DNA from: Pseudomonas sp. S09G 359
GTDB lineage: Bacteria; Pseudomonadota; Gammaproteobacteria; Pseudomonadales; Pseudomonadaceae
Direction of reading: 5' to 3'
Assembly (NCBI RefSeq): GCF_002843605.1
Contig: NZ_CP025263.1
Location: 4,927,501-4,991,500, forward strand
Length of the DNA stretch: 64,000 nucleotides
Shown here: positions 1 to 9,119 of the stretch, piece after piece
Layout: the number at the start of each line of letters is the position of its first letter
Position numbering within the stretch: the first letter of the stretch is position 1
Made by a program: the position numbers and the translations under genes
Notes under the pieces: generated by a model
The model's input: the letters and a program-made list of their open reading frames with translations, nothing else
The model's database searches: none
Told to the model about the DNA's origin: nothing

Positions 1-155
1 AGCATCAGCAGGCGTTGCGCGGCAACGGGATCATCCGCGGCGGTCTGCACACGCACACCGGAACTCGCCTGCTGCTGGGCCTGCACGACACTGGAATAGT
101 TGCTCTGATACTTGCTGGCACTGGTGTCGAAATACTGCTGAGTAGAAATGCGCAT
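1..155 (-). CDS. flgL: Flagellar hook-filament junction protein FlgL (partial, N-terminus only)
   Basis: The complement of the left edge encodes MRISTQQYFDTSASKYQSNY and continues through QAQQQASSGVRV and AADDPVAAQRLL, the conserved N-terminal coiled-coil region of FlgL (HAP3). Only about 51 residues are present and the rest lies outside the window. It starts 14 bases after the flgK stop, the usual flgK-flgL order. FlgL forms the second junction zone between hook and filament. The assignment rests on the N-terminal motif and the operon position. Confidence 0.9.
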   Translation of the reverse strand, partial: MRISTQQYFDTSASKYQSNYSSVVQAQQQASSGVRVQTAADDPVAAQRLLM

Positions 156-169
156 CGTCCCAGACTCCC

Positions 170-2224
170 TTAAAGACTATTGATCAGCGTACTGAAGGTT
201 TCTTGCGCAGCCTTGATGATCTGCGACGACGCGGTGTAGTACTGCTGGAACTTGATCATGTCGCCCGCCTCTTCGTCCAGGTTGACCTGGGACACCGAGT
301 TGCGCGCGTTCTTGTTGGCCGTCAACAGCGCAGTAGTGGCCGTGGTGTCGGTGGCGGCCGCAGCGGCCTTGGCGCCGACGGTCGAGACCAACTTGCTGTT
401 GGCGCCCACCAGGCTGGTGCCGCCACTGCCATCCGCTGCCACACCCACGGTCGCCTTGGTCTGCAGGTTGATCAGTGCCTGGGCGTTGCGGTTATCGGAC
501 TTGCCGGTGGCATTGAACGAGAACGAGGTGCTGTCACCGTTGGTAGGCGAACCGGCCACGGTGGTGTCGAAGCTGAAGCTCTTGGCCGGGCTCAGCAAGG
601 TGCCGCTGGCATCGCGCATCGGTACGCTGATGGAAATCTTGTTGGCCTGGCCCGGGACGATAGTGCCCGAACCGATAGCCTCACCCTTGGAGTTACTCAG
701 GGTGTAGCTCTGCGTGCCATCGGCTGCCGTGTCGCCGAAGACCATCTTCACCGGCATCGAATTGGCGATGCCGACACGCAACTGTGCAGCGTCGGCGCCG
801 CCCTCGATGTCGATGGGCACCGTCAGGGTCGGCGGTGTGAACGTGCCGCTACCCTGGTTGGTCTTGCCCGCCTCGCCCTGCAACGGCCCGGCAAAGGCAA
901 TCTTGCTCGGGTCGGTGAGTACGGTGCCGATTTCCTTGGCGCCGTTGGCGGTCGGGCTGACTTTGAAGCTGTCACCCGCCGACACGCCCGTCGCGCCGTT
1001 GTTGACCGCCAGGGTGAACCCGTCGATGACCGGCGGCGGCGTGGTGCTCAGATCGTAGGTGCCCATGGCCTTGCCGTCGGAACGCAGCACGGTCACCTTG
1101 TTGAGGTTGGTGGCGTCGTTGAAGGAGACCTTGTAGTCGAAGTTGGTCAGCTTGCTGCTGTCTGCAATCGTCACGCCCAGGCTTGCGTCACCCTGGTTGC
1201 CTTGTGCCGCCTGGCTGCGCAGGGCCACGGAGGCTGCGTTGTTGATGTCCTTGAACATCGACGCGCCGAACTCACCGTTCAGGTCTACACCCTGCCCCAA
1301 TTGGCTGTTGATTGCGTCAGCGGTGACGATGGCAATCCGACCCAGATCGTTGATCGCCGGCATCAGCACGTCGCTGCGATAACGCATCAGGCCGCCGATG
1401 CTGCCGCCACTGACCACATTGGCCAGGTCGAGCGCGGTGCCGCCGGGCATATTCAGCTGGATCGTGTACTGGCTGGTGTCGCTGCTGCTCGGCACGGCGG
1501 AAATCGTGTTGGAGCGGTCACCCAACACCAGGGATTGCCCGCTGCCGGTGCTGACGCTGAACACGCCGTTCTGCTCGGTGGCGGTCACGCCGATCAGCTC
1601 ATTGAGCGAACGCACGGCCTCGGCGCGCGCATCCAGCAGGTTGGCCGGGGCGGTGTTCGTCGAACCCTGCACCTGGTTGATCTGCTTGTTGAGCGAAGCA
1701 ATCGAGGAGGTCAACTGGTTGACCTGATCGCTCATGGAGGTCAACTGGCTGTTAATGGTTTCTTTCTGTTGGCTCAACTGGGTGGAGATCGAGTTGAAAC
1801 GGTTGCTCAAGGTTTGGGCATTGGTCAGCAGGATCTGGCGCGCCGAGGTATCGTTCGGGTTGGCCGACGCCGTCTGCACCGCAGCAAAGAACGAGCTGAG
1901 TACCGCCGACATGCCGGTGGTCTTGTCCGACAGCGTCTTGTCGATGGCACTGGCCTGGTCCAGGTACGCCGCTGCATCGCTGTTAAGCGCGGTGCTGTTC
2001 TGGTAGGCGGTGTCCAGGTACTCGTTGTACACCCGACGCACGTCGGCCAGGGTGGTGCCGGTGCCGATGAACACGCCGCCATACGGGTTCGACGCCGTTG
2101 CGCTCTGGGTGGTCTGCTGACGCGAATAGCCCGCGGTATTGGCGTTGGCAATGTTATTACTCAAGACCGACAACGATCCTTGAGCGGCATTGAGCCCTGA
2201 CATCCCGATACTGAGCAAACTCAT
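170..2224 (-). CDS. flgK: Flagellar hook-associated protein 1 FlgK
   Basis: A 684-residue protein starting MSLLSIGMSGLNAAQGSLSV, with the rod/hook family signature LSNNIANANTAGYSRQ at about residues 22-37, and ending in the amphipathic helix region QQYYTASSQIIKAAQETFSTLINSL typical of axial proteins. FlgK is exported by the flagellar type III apparatus and forms the first hook-filament junction layer. The middle (about 330-600) is rich in Gly, Ser and Thr and is the variable, solvent-exposed part of the family. It lies 10 bases downstream of flgJ in the same operon. Family identity is secure. Confidence 0.95.
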   Translation of the reverse strand: MSLLSIGMSGLNAAQGSLSVLSNNIANANTAGYSRQQTTQSATASNPYGGVFIGTGTTLADVRRVYNEYLDTAYQNSTALNSDAAAYLDQASAIDKTLSDKTTGMSAVLSSFFAAVQTASANPNDTSARQILLTNAQTLSNRFNSISTQLSQQKETINSQLTSMSDQVNQLTSSIASLNKQINQVQGSTNTAPANLLDARAEAVRSLNELIGVTATEQNGVFSVSTGSGQSLVLGDRSNTISAVPSSSDTSQYTIQLNMPGGTALDLANVVSGGSIGGLMRYRSDVLMPAINDLGRIAIVTADAINSQLGQGVDLNGEFGASMFKDINNAASVALRSQAAQGNQGDASLGVTIADSSKLTNFDYKVSFNDATNLNKVTVLRSDGKAMGTYDLSTTPPPVIDGFTLAVNNGATGVSAGDSFKVSPTANGAKEIGTVLTDPSKIAFAGPLQGEAGKTNQGSGTFTPPTLTVPIDIEGGADAAQLRVGIANSMPVKMVFGDTAADGTQSYTLSNSKGEAIGSGTIVPGQANKISISVPMRDASGTLLSPAKSFSFDTTVAGSPTNGDSTSFSFNATGKSDNRNAQALINLQTKATVGVAADGSGGTSLVGANSKLVSTVGAKAAAAATDTTATTALLTANKNARNSVSQVNLDEEAGDMIKFQQYYTASSQIIKAAQETFSTLINSL

Positions 2225-2234
2225 GGTTCAGACC

Positions 2235-3506
2235 TTATAAATGTGTGGTTGCGCCAGCGGCAGCGTAGTTCTGGTAACTGTTCATCGTTTTGGCGATCTG
2301 CGAAATCTTGCTGGCGTAGTCCGGGTCGGTTGCATAACCGGCTTTCTGCAACTCGCGTACAAACTGTTCCGGGTTGTCGGCCGACTTCACAACTTCTTTA
2401 TAGCGATCATTGCTTTGCAGCAATGTCACGAGGTCATGGAAGCTGTCCTGGTAAGAATCGTAGGAACGGAACTGCGCCGTTTCCTTGACCATTGCCCCAT
2501 CACGAAACTCGCTGGTGATTGCACGTGCCTGGCCGCCCTGCCAACTCTGGCCGGCCTTGATGCCGAACAGGTTGTGGCTGCTGCTGCCGTCCTCGGCGCG
2601 CATCACCGATTTGCCCCAACCGGTTTCCAGGGCGGCCTGGGCCACCAGGTATTTCGGGTCAACGCCAATACGCGCCGCGGCCGCCTTGGCCATCGGCAAC
2701 ATGGTGGCGACAAACTCATCCTGCGAGCTGAACGCCTTTTTCGCCGGAGCCAACGGTGGTTGGGCCACCGCACGGCCATACACCTGCATGCGCCCACTCG
2801 GCACGGCAAAGGTGCGCGCGGTGCTGTTGACCACGTTGTCGGCGGCGGCGCTGTTACGCAGTGGCGCAGCCTGGGCCACGGTGGTGGCCTCGGTACTCGG
2901 CACGATGCCAGCCAGCAGGCGGTCGGTCAGCTTGCTCGGCAAGGCGATACGGCGCTGGTTCATCAATTCCATGTCGTTGCTGTGGGACGCAGCGGCGCCG
3001 GCCTGGGGCTCGGCCACGCGATAGGCCCACAGCGGGCGCTGGCCATTGGAGCGGCCCAGCGGACCGTCGGCCTGGGTACCGGCGGCGATCTCCGTCGGCA
3101 CAGCGACCTTCTTCACCGGTTCGGCCGCAGCCGGGCCCTGCAAGGTGGCCGCCTGGGCGTCCACCGGCTTGTTCTTCTGCATCTGGCGCATCAGCACATC
3201 GGCCAAACCGATACCGCCGCCCTCGCGGGACATCGAGACCGCCAGTTGCTGGTCGTACATTTCCTGGTACTGCTTGGCCGCCGGGGTGTTCAGCGGGTTG
3301 TCCTTGCCCAGGGCCTCGGTGGCCGAGCGCATCGACTTGAGCATTTCGCTCAGGAACAGCGACTCGAACTCCTGCGCGACTTTGCGCATGTTGCCTTCGC
3401 TGTTCTTGTCGTCGCCGACCTTGAGCTGGTTAAGCCGGTTCAGGTCGGAATAAGACCCCGAGTCCGCCGTGCTGCTGATCCCGCTCTTGCGCATATCCAT
3501 GGCCAT
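2235..3506 (-). CDS. flgJ: Flagellar rod assembly protein / peptidoglycan hydrolase FlgJ
   Basis: A two-domain protein of 423 aa. The N-terminal rod-scaffold domain (about 30-110) contains VAQEFESLFLSEMLKSMRSA and the RDNP-like KDNPL. The C-terminal glucosaminidase domain (about 270-410) has the VAQAALETGWGKS signature with the likely catalytic Glu, then HNLFGIKA and YATDPDYASKI. Between them is a long, low-conservation linker (about 130-265). The E. coli protein is about 313 aa, so the linker accounts for the extra length. FlgJ opens the peptidoglycan for rod passage in the periplasm. Two further in-frame ATGs follow the first; the one at 3500 has better spacing from an AAGG motif. It sits 4 bases after the flgI stop. 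Confidence 0.93.
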   Translation of the reverse strand: MAMDMRKSGISSTADSGSYSDLNRLNQLKVGDDKNSEGNMRKVAQEFESLFLSEMLKSMRSATEALGKDNPLNTPAAKQYQEMYDQQLAVSMSREGGGIGLADVLMRQMQKNKPVDAQAATLQGPAAAEPVKKVAVPTEIAAGTQADGPLGRSNGQRPLWAYRVAEPQAGAAASHSNDMELMNQRRIALPSKLTDRLLAGIVPSTEATTVAQAAPLRNSAAADNVVNSTARTFAVPSGRMQVYGRAVAQPPLAPAKKAFSSQDEFVATMLPMAKAAAARIGVDPKYLVAQAALETGWGKSVMRAEDGSSSHNLFGIKAGQSWQGGQARAITSEFRDGAMVKETAQFRSYDSYQDSFHDLVTLLQSNDRYKEVVKSADNPEQFVRELQKAGYATDPDYASKISQIAKTMNSYQNYAAAGATTHL

Positions 3507-3510
3507 GGCC

Positions 3511-4626
3511 TTAGATCACGATCAGGTCGGCTTGCAAGGCGCCGGCCTGTTTCAAAGCTTCGAGGATCGCCATCAAGTCGCCCGGCGCTGCGCCGACCTG
3601 GTTCACCGCGCGGACAATCTCATCCAGGGTGGTACCAGGGCCGAACTTGAACATCGGCTTGGCTTCTTGCTGAGCGTTGACACGCGAGCGCGGTACAACC
3701 GCCGTCTGGCCATTGGACAAAGGCCCCGGCTGGCTGACGATCGGGTCTTCGGTGATGGTCACGGTCAGGCTGCCGTGGGTCACCGCCGCTGGCGAAACCT
3801 TGACGTTCTGGCCGATCACGATGGTACCGGTACGCGAGTTGATGATGACCTTGGCCACCGCCTGGCCCGGGTCGACCTCAAGGTTTTCGAGGATCGACAG
3901 GTAGTCGACGCGCTGGCTTGGGTCCAACGGCGCCGTCACGCGGATCGAGCCACCGTCAATGGCCTGGGCCACGCCAGGGCCGAGCATGTCGTTGATCTTG
4001 TCGACCACGCGCTTGGCGGTGGTGAAGTCGGAACGGTTGAGGTTCAAGGTCAGGCTGTTGCCCTGGTTGAAACCGCTGGGCACGGTGCGTTCAACCGTGG
4101 CGCCGCCAGGAATACGACCGGCCGACGGCACGTTGACAGTGATCTTCGAACCGTCGCGGCCTTCGGCATCAAAGCCGCCCACTACCAGGTTGCCCTGGGC
4201 GATGGCGTAGACGTTGCCGTCGATACCTTTGAGCGGCGTCATCAGCAAGGTGCCGCCACGCAGGCTTTTCGAGTTACCGATGGACGACACGGTAATGTCG
4301 ACCACCTGGCCCGGCTTGGAAAACGCCGGCAAGTCGGCACTGATCGATACCGCCGCGACGTTTTTCAACTGCACGTTGCCCGAACCCGCCGGCACCTTGA
4401 TGCCGAACTGCGAGAGCATGTTGTTGAAGGTCTGCAGGGTGAACGGCGTCTGAGTGGTCTGGTCACCCGTACCGTTGAGCCCCACCACCAGGCCGTAGCC
4501 GATCAACTGGTTGGACCGCACGCCAGAGATGCTGGCGATGTCCTTCAGGCGTTCGGCCTGGGCGACTGCGCTCAAGCTCAGCAAGAGCGCCGCTGCCATC
4601 AGCTGTTTGAGTTTCAAAGTGGCCAC
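3511..4626 (-). CDS. flgI: Flagellar P-ring protein FlgI
   Basis: A 371-aa protein with a cleavable signal peptide ([24 protein letters not shown], predicted cut after about residue 24) followed by the highly conserved [31 protein letters not shown] start of mature P-ring subunits. Further hallmarks are [19 protein letters not shown] and the C-terminal [26 protein letters not shown]. FlgI assembles the bushing ring in the peptidoglycan layer with FlgA as chaperone. Its start codon directly abuts the flgH stop, so translation is probably coupled. Confidence 0.96.
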   Translation of the reverse strand: MATLKLKQLMAAALLLSLSAVAQAERLKDIASISGVRSNQLIGYGLVVGLNGTGDQTTQTPFTLQTFNNMLSQFGIKVPAGSGNVQLKNVAAVSISADLPAFSKPGQVVDITVSSIGNSKSLRGGTLLMTPLKGIDGNVYAIAQGNLVVGGFDAEGRDGSKITVNVPSAGRIPGGATVERTVPSGFNQGNSLTLNLNRSDFTTAKRVVDKINDMLGPGVAQAIDGGSIRVTAPLDPSQRVDYLSILENLEVDPGQAVAKVIINSRTGTIVIGQNVKVSPAAVTHGSLTVTITEDPIVSQPGPLSNGQTAVVPRSRVNAQQEAKPMFKFGPGTTLDEIVRAVNQVGAAPGDLMAILEALKQAGALQADLIVI

Positions 4627-5322
4627 CTAGAAAGGGAACAGCGGGCTAAGGAAGAAACGGTCGAACCAGCCCGGCTGACTCGCGTCAGCAAACGAACCCG
4701 TACCCGAATAGGTAATGCGCGCATCGGCAATCCGCGTGGACGGCACGGTGTTGTCGGTGGCGATGTCATCGGCCCGGATCATCCCGGCGATGCGCACCAG
4801 CTCGTCACCGGTGTTGAGGGTCATCCACTTTTCACCGCGCACGGCGATGATGCCGTTGGGCAATACATCCGCCACTGTCACGGTGATAGAACCGGTCAAG
4901 GTATTGCCCTGCGCTGCAGCGCTCTGGCCGTTGGTGGCACGGCTGCCGTTATAGCCGGCGTTCAACGTCAAGTCGCCATCGCCCAGCGGGTTATTCGTAT
5001 TTGGCACGGCGCCAAACAATGAGGTCAGGCCGAGGTTGGCTGCGGAGGTCTTGTCGATCTTCGAGTTGGCATTCTTGCTCGCCTGGGTCCGCTCGTTCAG
5101 GGTGATGGTAATAATGTCACCGACCCGGAACGCCTTGCGGTCGCTGTACAGGTTCTGTTCGAAACCGGCCTGGTAGATCGAGCCATTGTTGGCGGCCGAC
5201 GGCAGCGGCGTGCGTGGCAACACCGGCGCGTAGTACGGGTCATTGGGTTTTGGCGTCGGGGCGACACAGCCCGCGAGCACGGCAATCCCACTCAATGCCA
5301 GAACGGAAACATAGCGATTCAT
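4627..5322 (-). CDS. flgH: Flagellar L-ring lipoprotein FlgH
   Basis: A 231-aa outer-membrane lipoprotein: N-terminal signal with the lipobox LAGC (lipidated Cys at residue 19), then the family motifs [45 protein letters not shown] and [23 protein letters not shown]. The L-ring surrounds the rod at the outer membrane. It is flanked by flgG (53-base gap) and flgI (no gap). Length and motifs are normal for the family. Confidence 0.96.
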   Translation of the reverse strand: MNRYVSVLALSGIAVLAGCVAPTPKPNDPYYAPVLPRTPLPSAANNGSIYQAGFEQNLYSDRKAFRVGDIITITLNERTQASKNANSKIDKTSAANLGLTSLFGAVPNTNNPLGDGDLTLNAGYNGSRATNGQSAAAQGNTLTGSITVTVADVLPNGIIAVRGEKWMTLNTGDELVRIAGMIRADDIATDNTVPSTRIADARITYSGTGSFADASQPGWFDRFFLSPLFPF

Positions 5323-5375
5323 GACCCTTACCTCACGGTGTTGCAGGCGCCCTCAAGAGCGCCCCATAGACTTGA

Positions 5376-6161
5376 TTACAGATTCTGCGTTACGAACGAA
5401 AGCATCTGGTCGGCGGTGGAAATCACCTTGGAGTTCATCTCGTAGGCGCGCTGAGTGGTGATCATGTTGACCATCTCTTCAACCGTGCTGACGTTGGAGG
5501 TTTCCAGGGTGCTTTGCAGCGTGGTGCCGAAACCGTTCAAGCCAGGGGTGCCGATTTGCGGCGCGCCGCTGGAGGCGGTTTCCAGGAACAGGTTGTTACC
5601 CATGGCCTGCAGGCCGGCCGGGTTGATGAAGTCGGCGGTTTGCAGGTTGCCGATCACTTGCGACGCCGGGTTACCGGCCACGGTGATCGACACGGTGCCG
5701 TCGTTGCCGACGGTGAAAGTCTTGGCATCCGCCGGTACCACTACAGCCGGTTCCAGGGCGAAACCATTGGCGGTGACGATCTGGCCGTTGGAGTCCAGGT
5801 GGAAAGTACCGTCGCGGGTGTAGGACGTAGTCCCATCCGGTTGCAGGATCTGGAAGAAGCCACGGCCGTTAATCGCCATGTCCAGCGGCTGACCGGTTTG
5901 CTGCAGGTTACCGGCGCTGAAGTTCTTTTGAGTGCCAACGATCTGCACACCGGTACCCAGTTGCAGGCCCGACGGCAGTTCGCTGTCCTGGGTCGACTGG
6001 GCGCCCGGCTGCTTCTTGATCTGATAGAGCAGGTCCTGGAACTCGGCGCGATCACGTTTGAAACCCGTGGTCGACACGTTGGCCAAGTTGTTGGAAATGG
6101 TGGTCAGGTTGGTGTCCTGGGCGGACAGACCTGTTTTGGCAACCCATAGAGCCGGAAGCAT
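5376..6161 (-). CDS. flgG: Flagellar distal rod protein FlgG
   Basis: A 261-aa axial protein with the N-terminal signature LTTISNNLANVSTTGFKRDRAEFQDLLYQ at about residues 20-48, the central GRGFFQILQPDGTTSYTRDGTF core (about 100-120) and the C-terminal SNVSTVEEMVNMITTQRAYEMNSKVI helix that packs in the rod tube. FlgG forms the distal rod between the FlgF/proximal rod and the hook. It follows flgF by 67 bases, where a good AGGAG-like ribosome site precedes the ATG. Confidence 0.96.
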   Translation of the reverse strand: MLPALWVAKTGLSAQDTNLTTISNNLANVSTTGFKRDRAEFQDLLYQIKKQPGAQSTQDSELPSGLQLGTGVQIVGTQKNFSAGNLQQTGQPLDMAINGRGFFQILQPDGTTSYTRDGTFHLDSNGQIVTANGFALEPAVVVPADAKTFTVGNDGTVSITVAGNPASQVIGNLQTADFINPAGLQAMGNNLFLETASSGAPQIGTPGLNGFGTTLQSTLETSNVSTVEEMVNMITTQRAYEMNSKVISTADQMLSFVTQNL

Positions 6162-6228
6162 GCTGTTCTCCTTCGTGCGCCTGTTTGTTGGCGCTGCGTT
6201 GCAAAATTAGTCGTCGGTGACGCGGCTA

Positions 6229-6969
6229 TCAGCTCATCGCCATAACGCGGGTCATGGCCTGGTCGTCTTCCTTGGCGCTGTTCATCATCTTGATGTGCAG
6301 CTCGAATTGCTTGGAAAGCGCCAGCACCGCGGTCATTTCTTCCACCGCGTTGACGTTGCTTGCCTGCAGGAAACCCGAGGTCAGGGTGACGCCCGCATCG
6401 GCCTGGGCCGGCTGGCCATCCTTGGTGTGGATGGTGCCGTCGAGGCCTTTATTCATATTCTTGAGGTCGGGCTGGACCAGCTTGATGCGGTCCACTTCAG
6501 CCATCACCCGCGGGCCTTCGCCCATGGCGCGGATGCTGATGGTGCCATCGGCGCCCACTTCGATTTTCTGCTGCGGCGGCACGGCAATCGGGCCACCGTT
6601 GCCCATGATCGGCATACCGTTGCCGGCCCGCAGTACGCCCAATGCATCGACGTTCATGCTGGCGCTGCGCACGTAGGCTTCGCTGCCGTCCGGGGTTTGC
6701 ACGGCCATCCAGCCGTCGCCGCTCACCGCCACATCGAGGTCGCGACCGGTTTCGATCATCGCGCCAGGGCTGAAGTCGGTGGCTGGGCGCTCGGTCATGG
6801 CAAACGCCCGCGCCGGAAAGCTGTCGCCGAACACCGGCATCGAACGCGCCTGTTCCAGGTCACGTTGGAAACCATTGGTGGAAATGTTCGCCAGGTTGTT
6901 GGCATGGGCCTTCTGCGCCAGAGCATTCTGGCTGGCGCCGGTCATTGCCACATAAAGGTACTTGTCCAC
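6229..6969 (-). CDS. flgF: Flagellar proximal rod protein FlgF
   Basis: The reading frame can be extended upstream, but the family start is VDKYLYVAMTGASQNALAQK with a GTG codon at 6969 preceded by an AGAGGAAAG ribosome site, giving 246 aa, which is normal for FlgF. The signature HANNLANISTNGFQRDLEQARSM follows at about 22-45, and the C-terminus has NAVEEMTAVLALSKQFELHIKMM. FlgF is a periplasmic rod subunit. No flgBCDE genes lie upstream here: a REPIN and then phhR come next, so this operon starts with flgF. Confidence 0.93.
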   Translation of the reverse strand: MDKYLYVAMTGASQNALAQKAHANNLANISTNGFQRDLEQARSMPVFGDSFPARAFAMTERPATDFSPGAMIETGRDLDVAVSGDGWMAVQTPDGSEAYVRSASMNVDALGVLRAGNGMPIMGNGGPIAVPPQQKIEVGADGTISIRAMGEGPRVMAEVDRIKLVQPDLKNMNKGLDGTIHTKDGQPAQADAGVTLTSGFLQASNVNAVEEMTAVLALSKQFELHIKMMNSAKEDDQAMTRVMAMS

Positions 6970-7299
6970 GCTCTTTCCTCTTTCTGACGGACGCTTGCCG
7001 CCCACCGCTGTACTGATGAGGCTTAAGCAATTTGCGAACCAACTTTCCAAAACAGGGGAAAGTCCAGGCGGGACGGGGGTTTGCGCCAAGGCGGGAAGAT
7101 TTCAGGATGGCGTGAGAGTCGAAAAAACGGCGGACTACTGCCGCCTGCGGCAAACACAGGCCTGGAAAACGACGAAGATCAAATGTGGGAGCGGGCTTAC
7201 TCGCGAATGCGGTGAATCAATCAATATATTAGCTGGCTGACACACCGCATTCGCGAGCAAGCCCGCTCCCACATTTTTTTACCGCGTAGTGTCAGCGAA
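6970..7299. other. Intergenic region between flgF and phhR
   Basis: A 330-base gap between two genes both read leftwards. The phhR-proximal part holds a complete REPIN (7181-7276), which may end or attenuate phhR transcription. The flgF-proximal part (about 6970-7170) should carry the flgF promoter. I did not find a convincing sigma-54 (GG-N10-GC) or sigma-28 element by eye, and no short gene. Confidence 0.6.
7181..7276. repeat. REPIN (two inverted REP units)
   Basis: Two inverted arms of the form GTGGGAGCGGGCTT(A/G)CTCGCGAATGCGG flank a spacer of about 36 bases. Both arms belong to the CGAGCAAGCCCGCTCCCAC subtype. The spacer is the reverse complement, with one mismatch, of the spacer of the REPIN at 11571-11666. 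It lies just downstream of the phhR stop codon. Confidence 0.9.
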
Positions 7300-8862
7300 T
7301 TATTTATCGGTCTTCAGGATTTCGTAGTCGCGCAGCTTGTTGGCGATGGTGGTGTGCGACACCCCCAACCGCTTGCCCAACTGCCGGCTGCTGGGGTGCT
7401 CGGCATACAAGGCTTCCAACACCGCCTTCTCGAAGCGCCCGACGATCGCCTCCAAACCGCCCTCCAGGGAAAAATCGCCAAGGGGCTGGCGCACGCCGTA
7501 ATCCGGCAGGCGGATATGCTCGGCCTTGACCGTGCCGCCCTCACACAACGACACCGCCTGGAACAGCACGTTTTCCAACTGCCGTACATTGCCCGGCCAG
7601 TGGTAGTGGCTAAGCCGGTCCATCGCCGCCGGTGCCAGCTTGGGCAGCGGGCAGCCGATCTGCCGGCTGGCTTGATCGAGAAAGTGCTCAACCAATGGTG
7701 CAAGGCCGTCGAGGCATTCGCGCAAGGGCGGGATATGCAGGGACAGCACGTTGAGGCGATGGTAAAGGTCCTGGCGGAATTCACCCCGGGCGCAAAGTTC
7801 GGACAAATCCACCTGGGTGGCGCAGATCACCCGCACATCCAGGTACACCTCTTCATCGCTGCCGACCCTGCGAAAGCATCCGTCCTGCAAAAAGCGCAGC
7901 AATTTCACCTGCAGCCGAGCGCTCATTTCCCCCACACCATCGAGAAACAACGTACCGCCCGCCGTCAGCTCCAGCAGCCCTAGCTTGCCTTCGGCCCGTG
8001 CGCCTTCAAACGCGCCGGGGCCGTAGCCGAACAACTCGGTCTCGGCCATCGACTCGGGCAAGCCTGCGCAGTTAAGCGCCATCAGCGGCGATTGCCCGCG
8101 CGGGCTGGCCAGGTGGCAGGCGCGCGCCAGCAGTTCCTTGCCGGTGCCGGTTTCGCCTTCTATTAATAGAGGCGCATCCAGTGGCGCCATGCGCCGGGCT
8201 TCGCGGACCACGGCGGCCATGACCTTGGAGCTTTGGAAAATACTGTCGAAGCCGCGCAGCTCCTGCTTGCGCACGTTGTAGATGCGCTCACCCACGCGGT
8301 CGGCGCGATGCAGGGTCAGCACGGCGCCAGCCATGGCCTCGCTGTCATCGTGCTCGGAGGATTGCAGTGGCGCTATGTCCGCCAGGAACACGTCGCCCTT
8401 GACCTTGACCCGCAAGCCATTGATCCGCGATTTACTCGCGCGCACCAGTTCCGGCAGGTCGAAGTCCTCGGCGTAACGCGACAATGGAATGCCCGGCACT
8501 TCGTCCACCCGCACCCCAAGCAACTGCGCGGCCGCACGGTTGGCGGCGACGATGGAGCCGCCCATGTCGATCGACAGCACCGGGAAATCCAGGGCACCGA
8601 GCAGCGCATTAAGCTCCATATGCCGACGCTCGCTGGGCATCAGCCCTACCCTTTTCACGCCAAATACCCCAGCAATTGCTTCGAACTGCGGGCGCAGCGC
8701 CTGGAACTGCATGTTCACCAGGTTCGGGCAAAACAGGTAGATCGCGTTGCCGTGTTCGCCGCCGACCTCACCCTTGGCGACGTTGACGCCGTACTCCACC
8801 AGCAGGTTGAGGATGTCCCGCAGGATGCCGATGCGGTTCTGGCAGTGCACTTTGATACGCAT
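7300..8862 (-). CDS. phhR: PhhR, TyrR-family activator of phenylalanine hydroxylase genes
   Basis: Start chosen at MRIKVHCQNRIGILRDIL (8862), giving 520 aa, the normal size for TyrR/PhhR; the longer frame adds an unrelated leader. Order: N-terminal ACT domain (about 1-70), PAS domain (about 78-180, PVLSIDMGGSIVAANRAAA), AAA+ domain with Walker A GETGTGKE and Walker B-like GGTLFLDGVGE, and a C-terminal Fis-type helix-turn-helix (SSRQLGKRLGVSHTTIANKL). The sigma-54 contact loop reads GAFEGAR instead of GAFTGA, as in TyrR proteins that do not need sigma-54. It senses aromatic amino acids and lies divergent from phhABC, its expected target. Confidence 0.93.
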   Translation of the reverse strand: MRIKVHCQNRIGILRDILNLLVEYGVNVAKGEVGGEHGNAIYLFCPNLVNMQFQALRPQFEAIAGVFGVKRVGLMPSERRHMELNALLGALDFPVLSIDMGGSIVAANRAAAQLLGVRVDEVPGIPLSRYAEDFDLPELVRASKSRINGLRVKVKGDVFLADIAPLQSSEHDDSEAMAGAVLTLHRADRVGERIYNVRKQELRGFDSIFQSSKVMAAVVREARRMAPLDAPLLIEGETGTGKELLARACHLASPRGQSPLMALNCAGLPESMAETELFGYGPGAFEGARAEGKLGLLELTAGGTLFLDGVGEMSARLQVKLLRFLQDGCFRRVGSDEEVYLDVRVICATQVDLSELCARGEFRQDLYHRLNVLSLHIPPLRECLDGLAPLVEHFLDQASRQIGCPLPKLAPAAMDRLSHYHWPGNVRQLENVLFQAVSLCEGGTVKAEHIRLPDYGVRQPLGDFSLEGGLEAIVGRFEKAVLEALYAEHPSSRQLGKRLGVSHTTIANKLRDYEILKTDK

Positions 8863-8982
8863 GAAAAGGCCCGAAAAGTGGGAAGGCGCCGCGTCTTTTT
8901 GCCGCTGGGCGCAGATAGTCGTCAAGATTATGTGACAGCGCGCGCGCTTTTCACAGCCCAAGACACAGATCAGGCCCACAGT

Positions 8983-9000
8983 CGTAACGAATACTTTACG
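8983..9000. promoter_or_regulatory. Candidate PhhR (TyrR-type) binding box
   Basis: CGTAAC-N6-TTTACG is an imperfect palindrome that matches the core GTAA...TTAC of the TyrR/PhhR consensus TGTAAA-N6-TTTACA. It lies in the 257-base divergent region, 120 bases before the phhA start and 121 bases before the phhR start, so it could serve both genes. The match is by eye only. A weaker second half-site (GGTAAC) lies at 9007-9012. Confidence 0.6.
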
Positions 9001-9119
9001 AAAGTCGGTAACTTTTCCTACAACTTCAATCCCGAGGCCGATGGAATCCCGCGCCTTCCGCGTTATCAATAGGTGTATCCGAGGACATAACAAGAACGAA
9101 TGCCTAGCAGGAGAGCCGT

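Noticed and set aside
203..2200. Long plus-strand open frame (665 codons) opposite flgK
   Set aside because: It is the antisense shadow of a well-supported flagellar gene in a GC-rich genome, with no recognisable domains or ribosome site.
9007..9024. Second PhhR box
   Set aside because: Only the left half (GGTAAC) fits; the right half does not match TTTACA.
8863..9119. Sigma-54 promoter for phhA
   Set aside because: Several GG and GC dinucleotides were checked, but none has the 10-base spacing in a good context.
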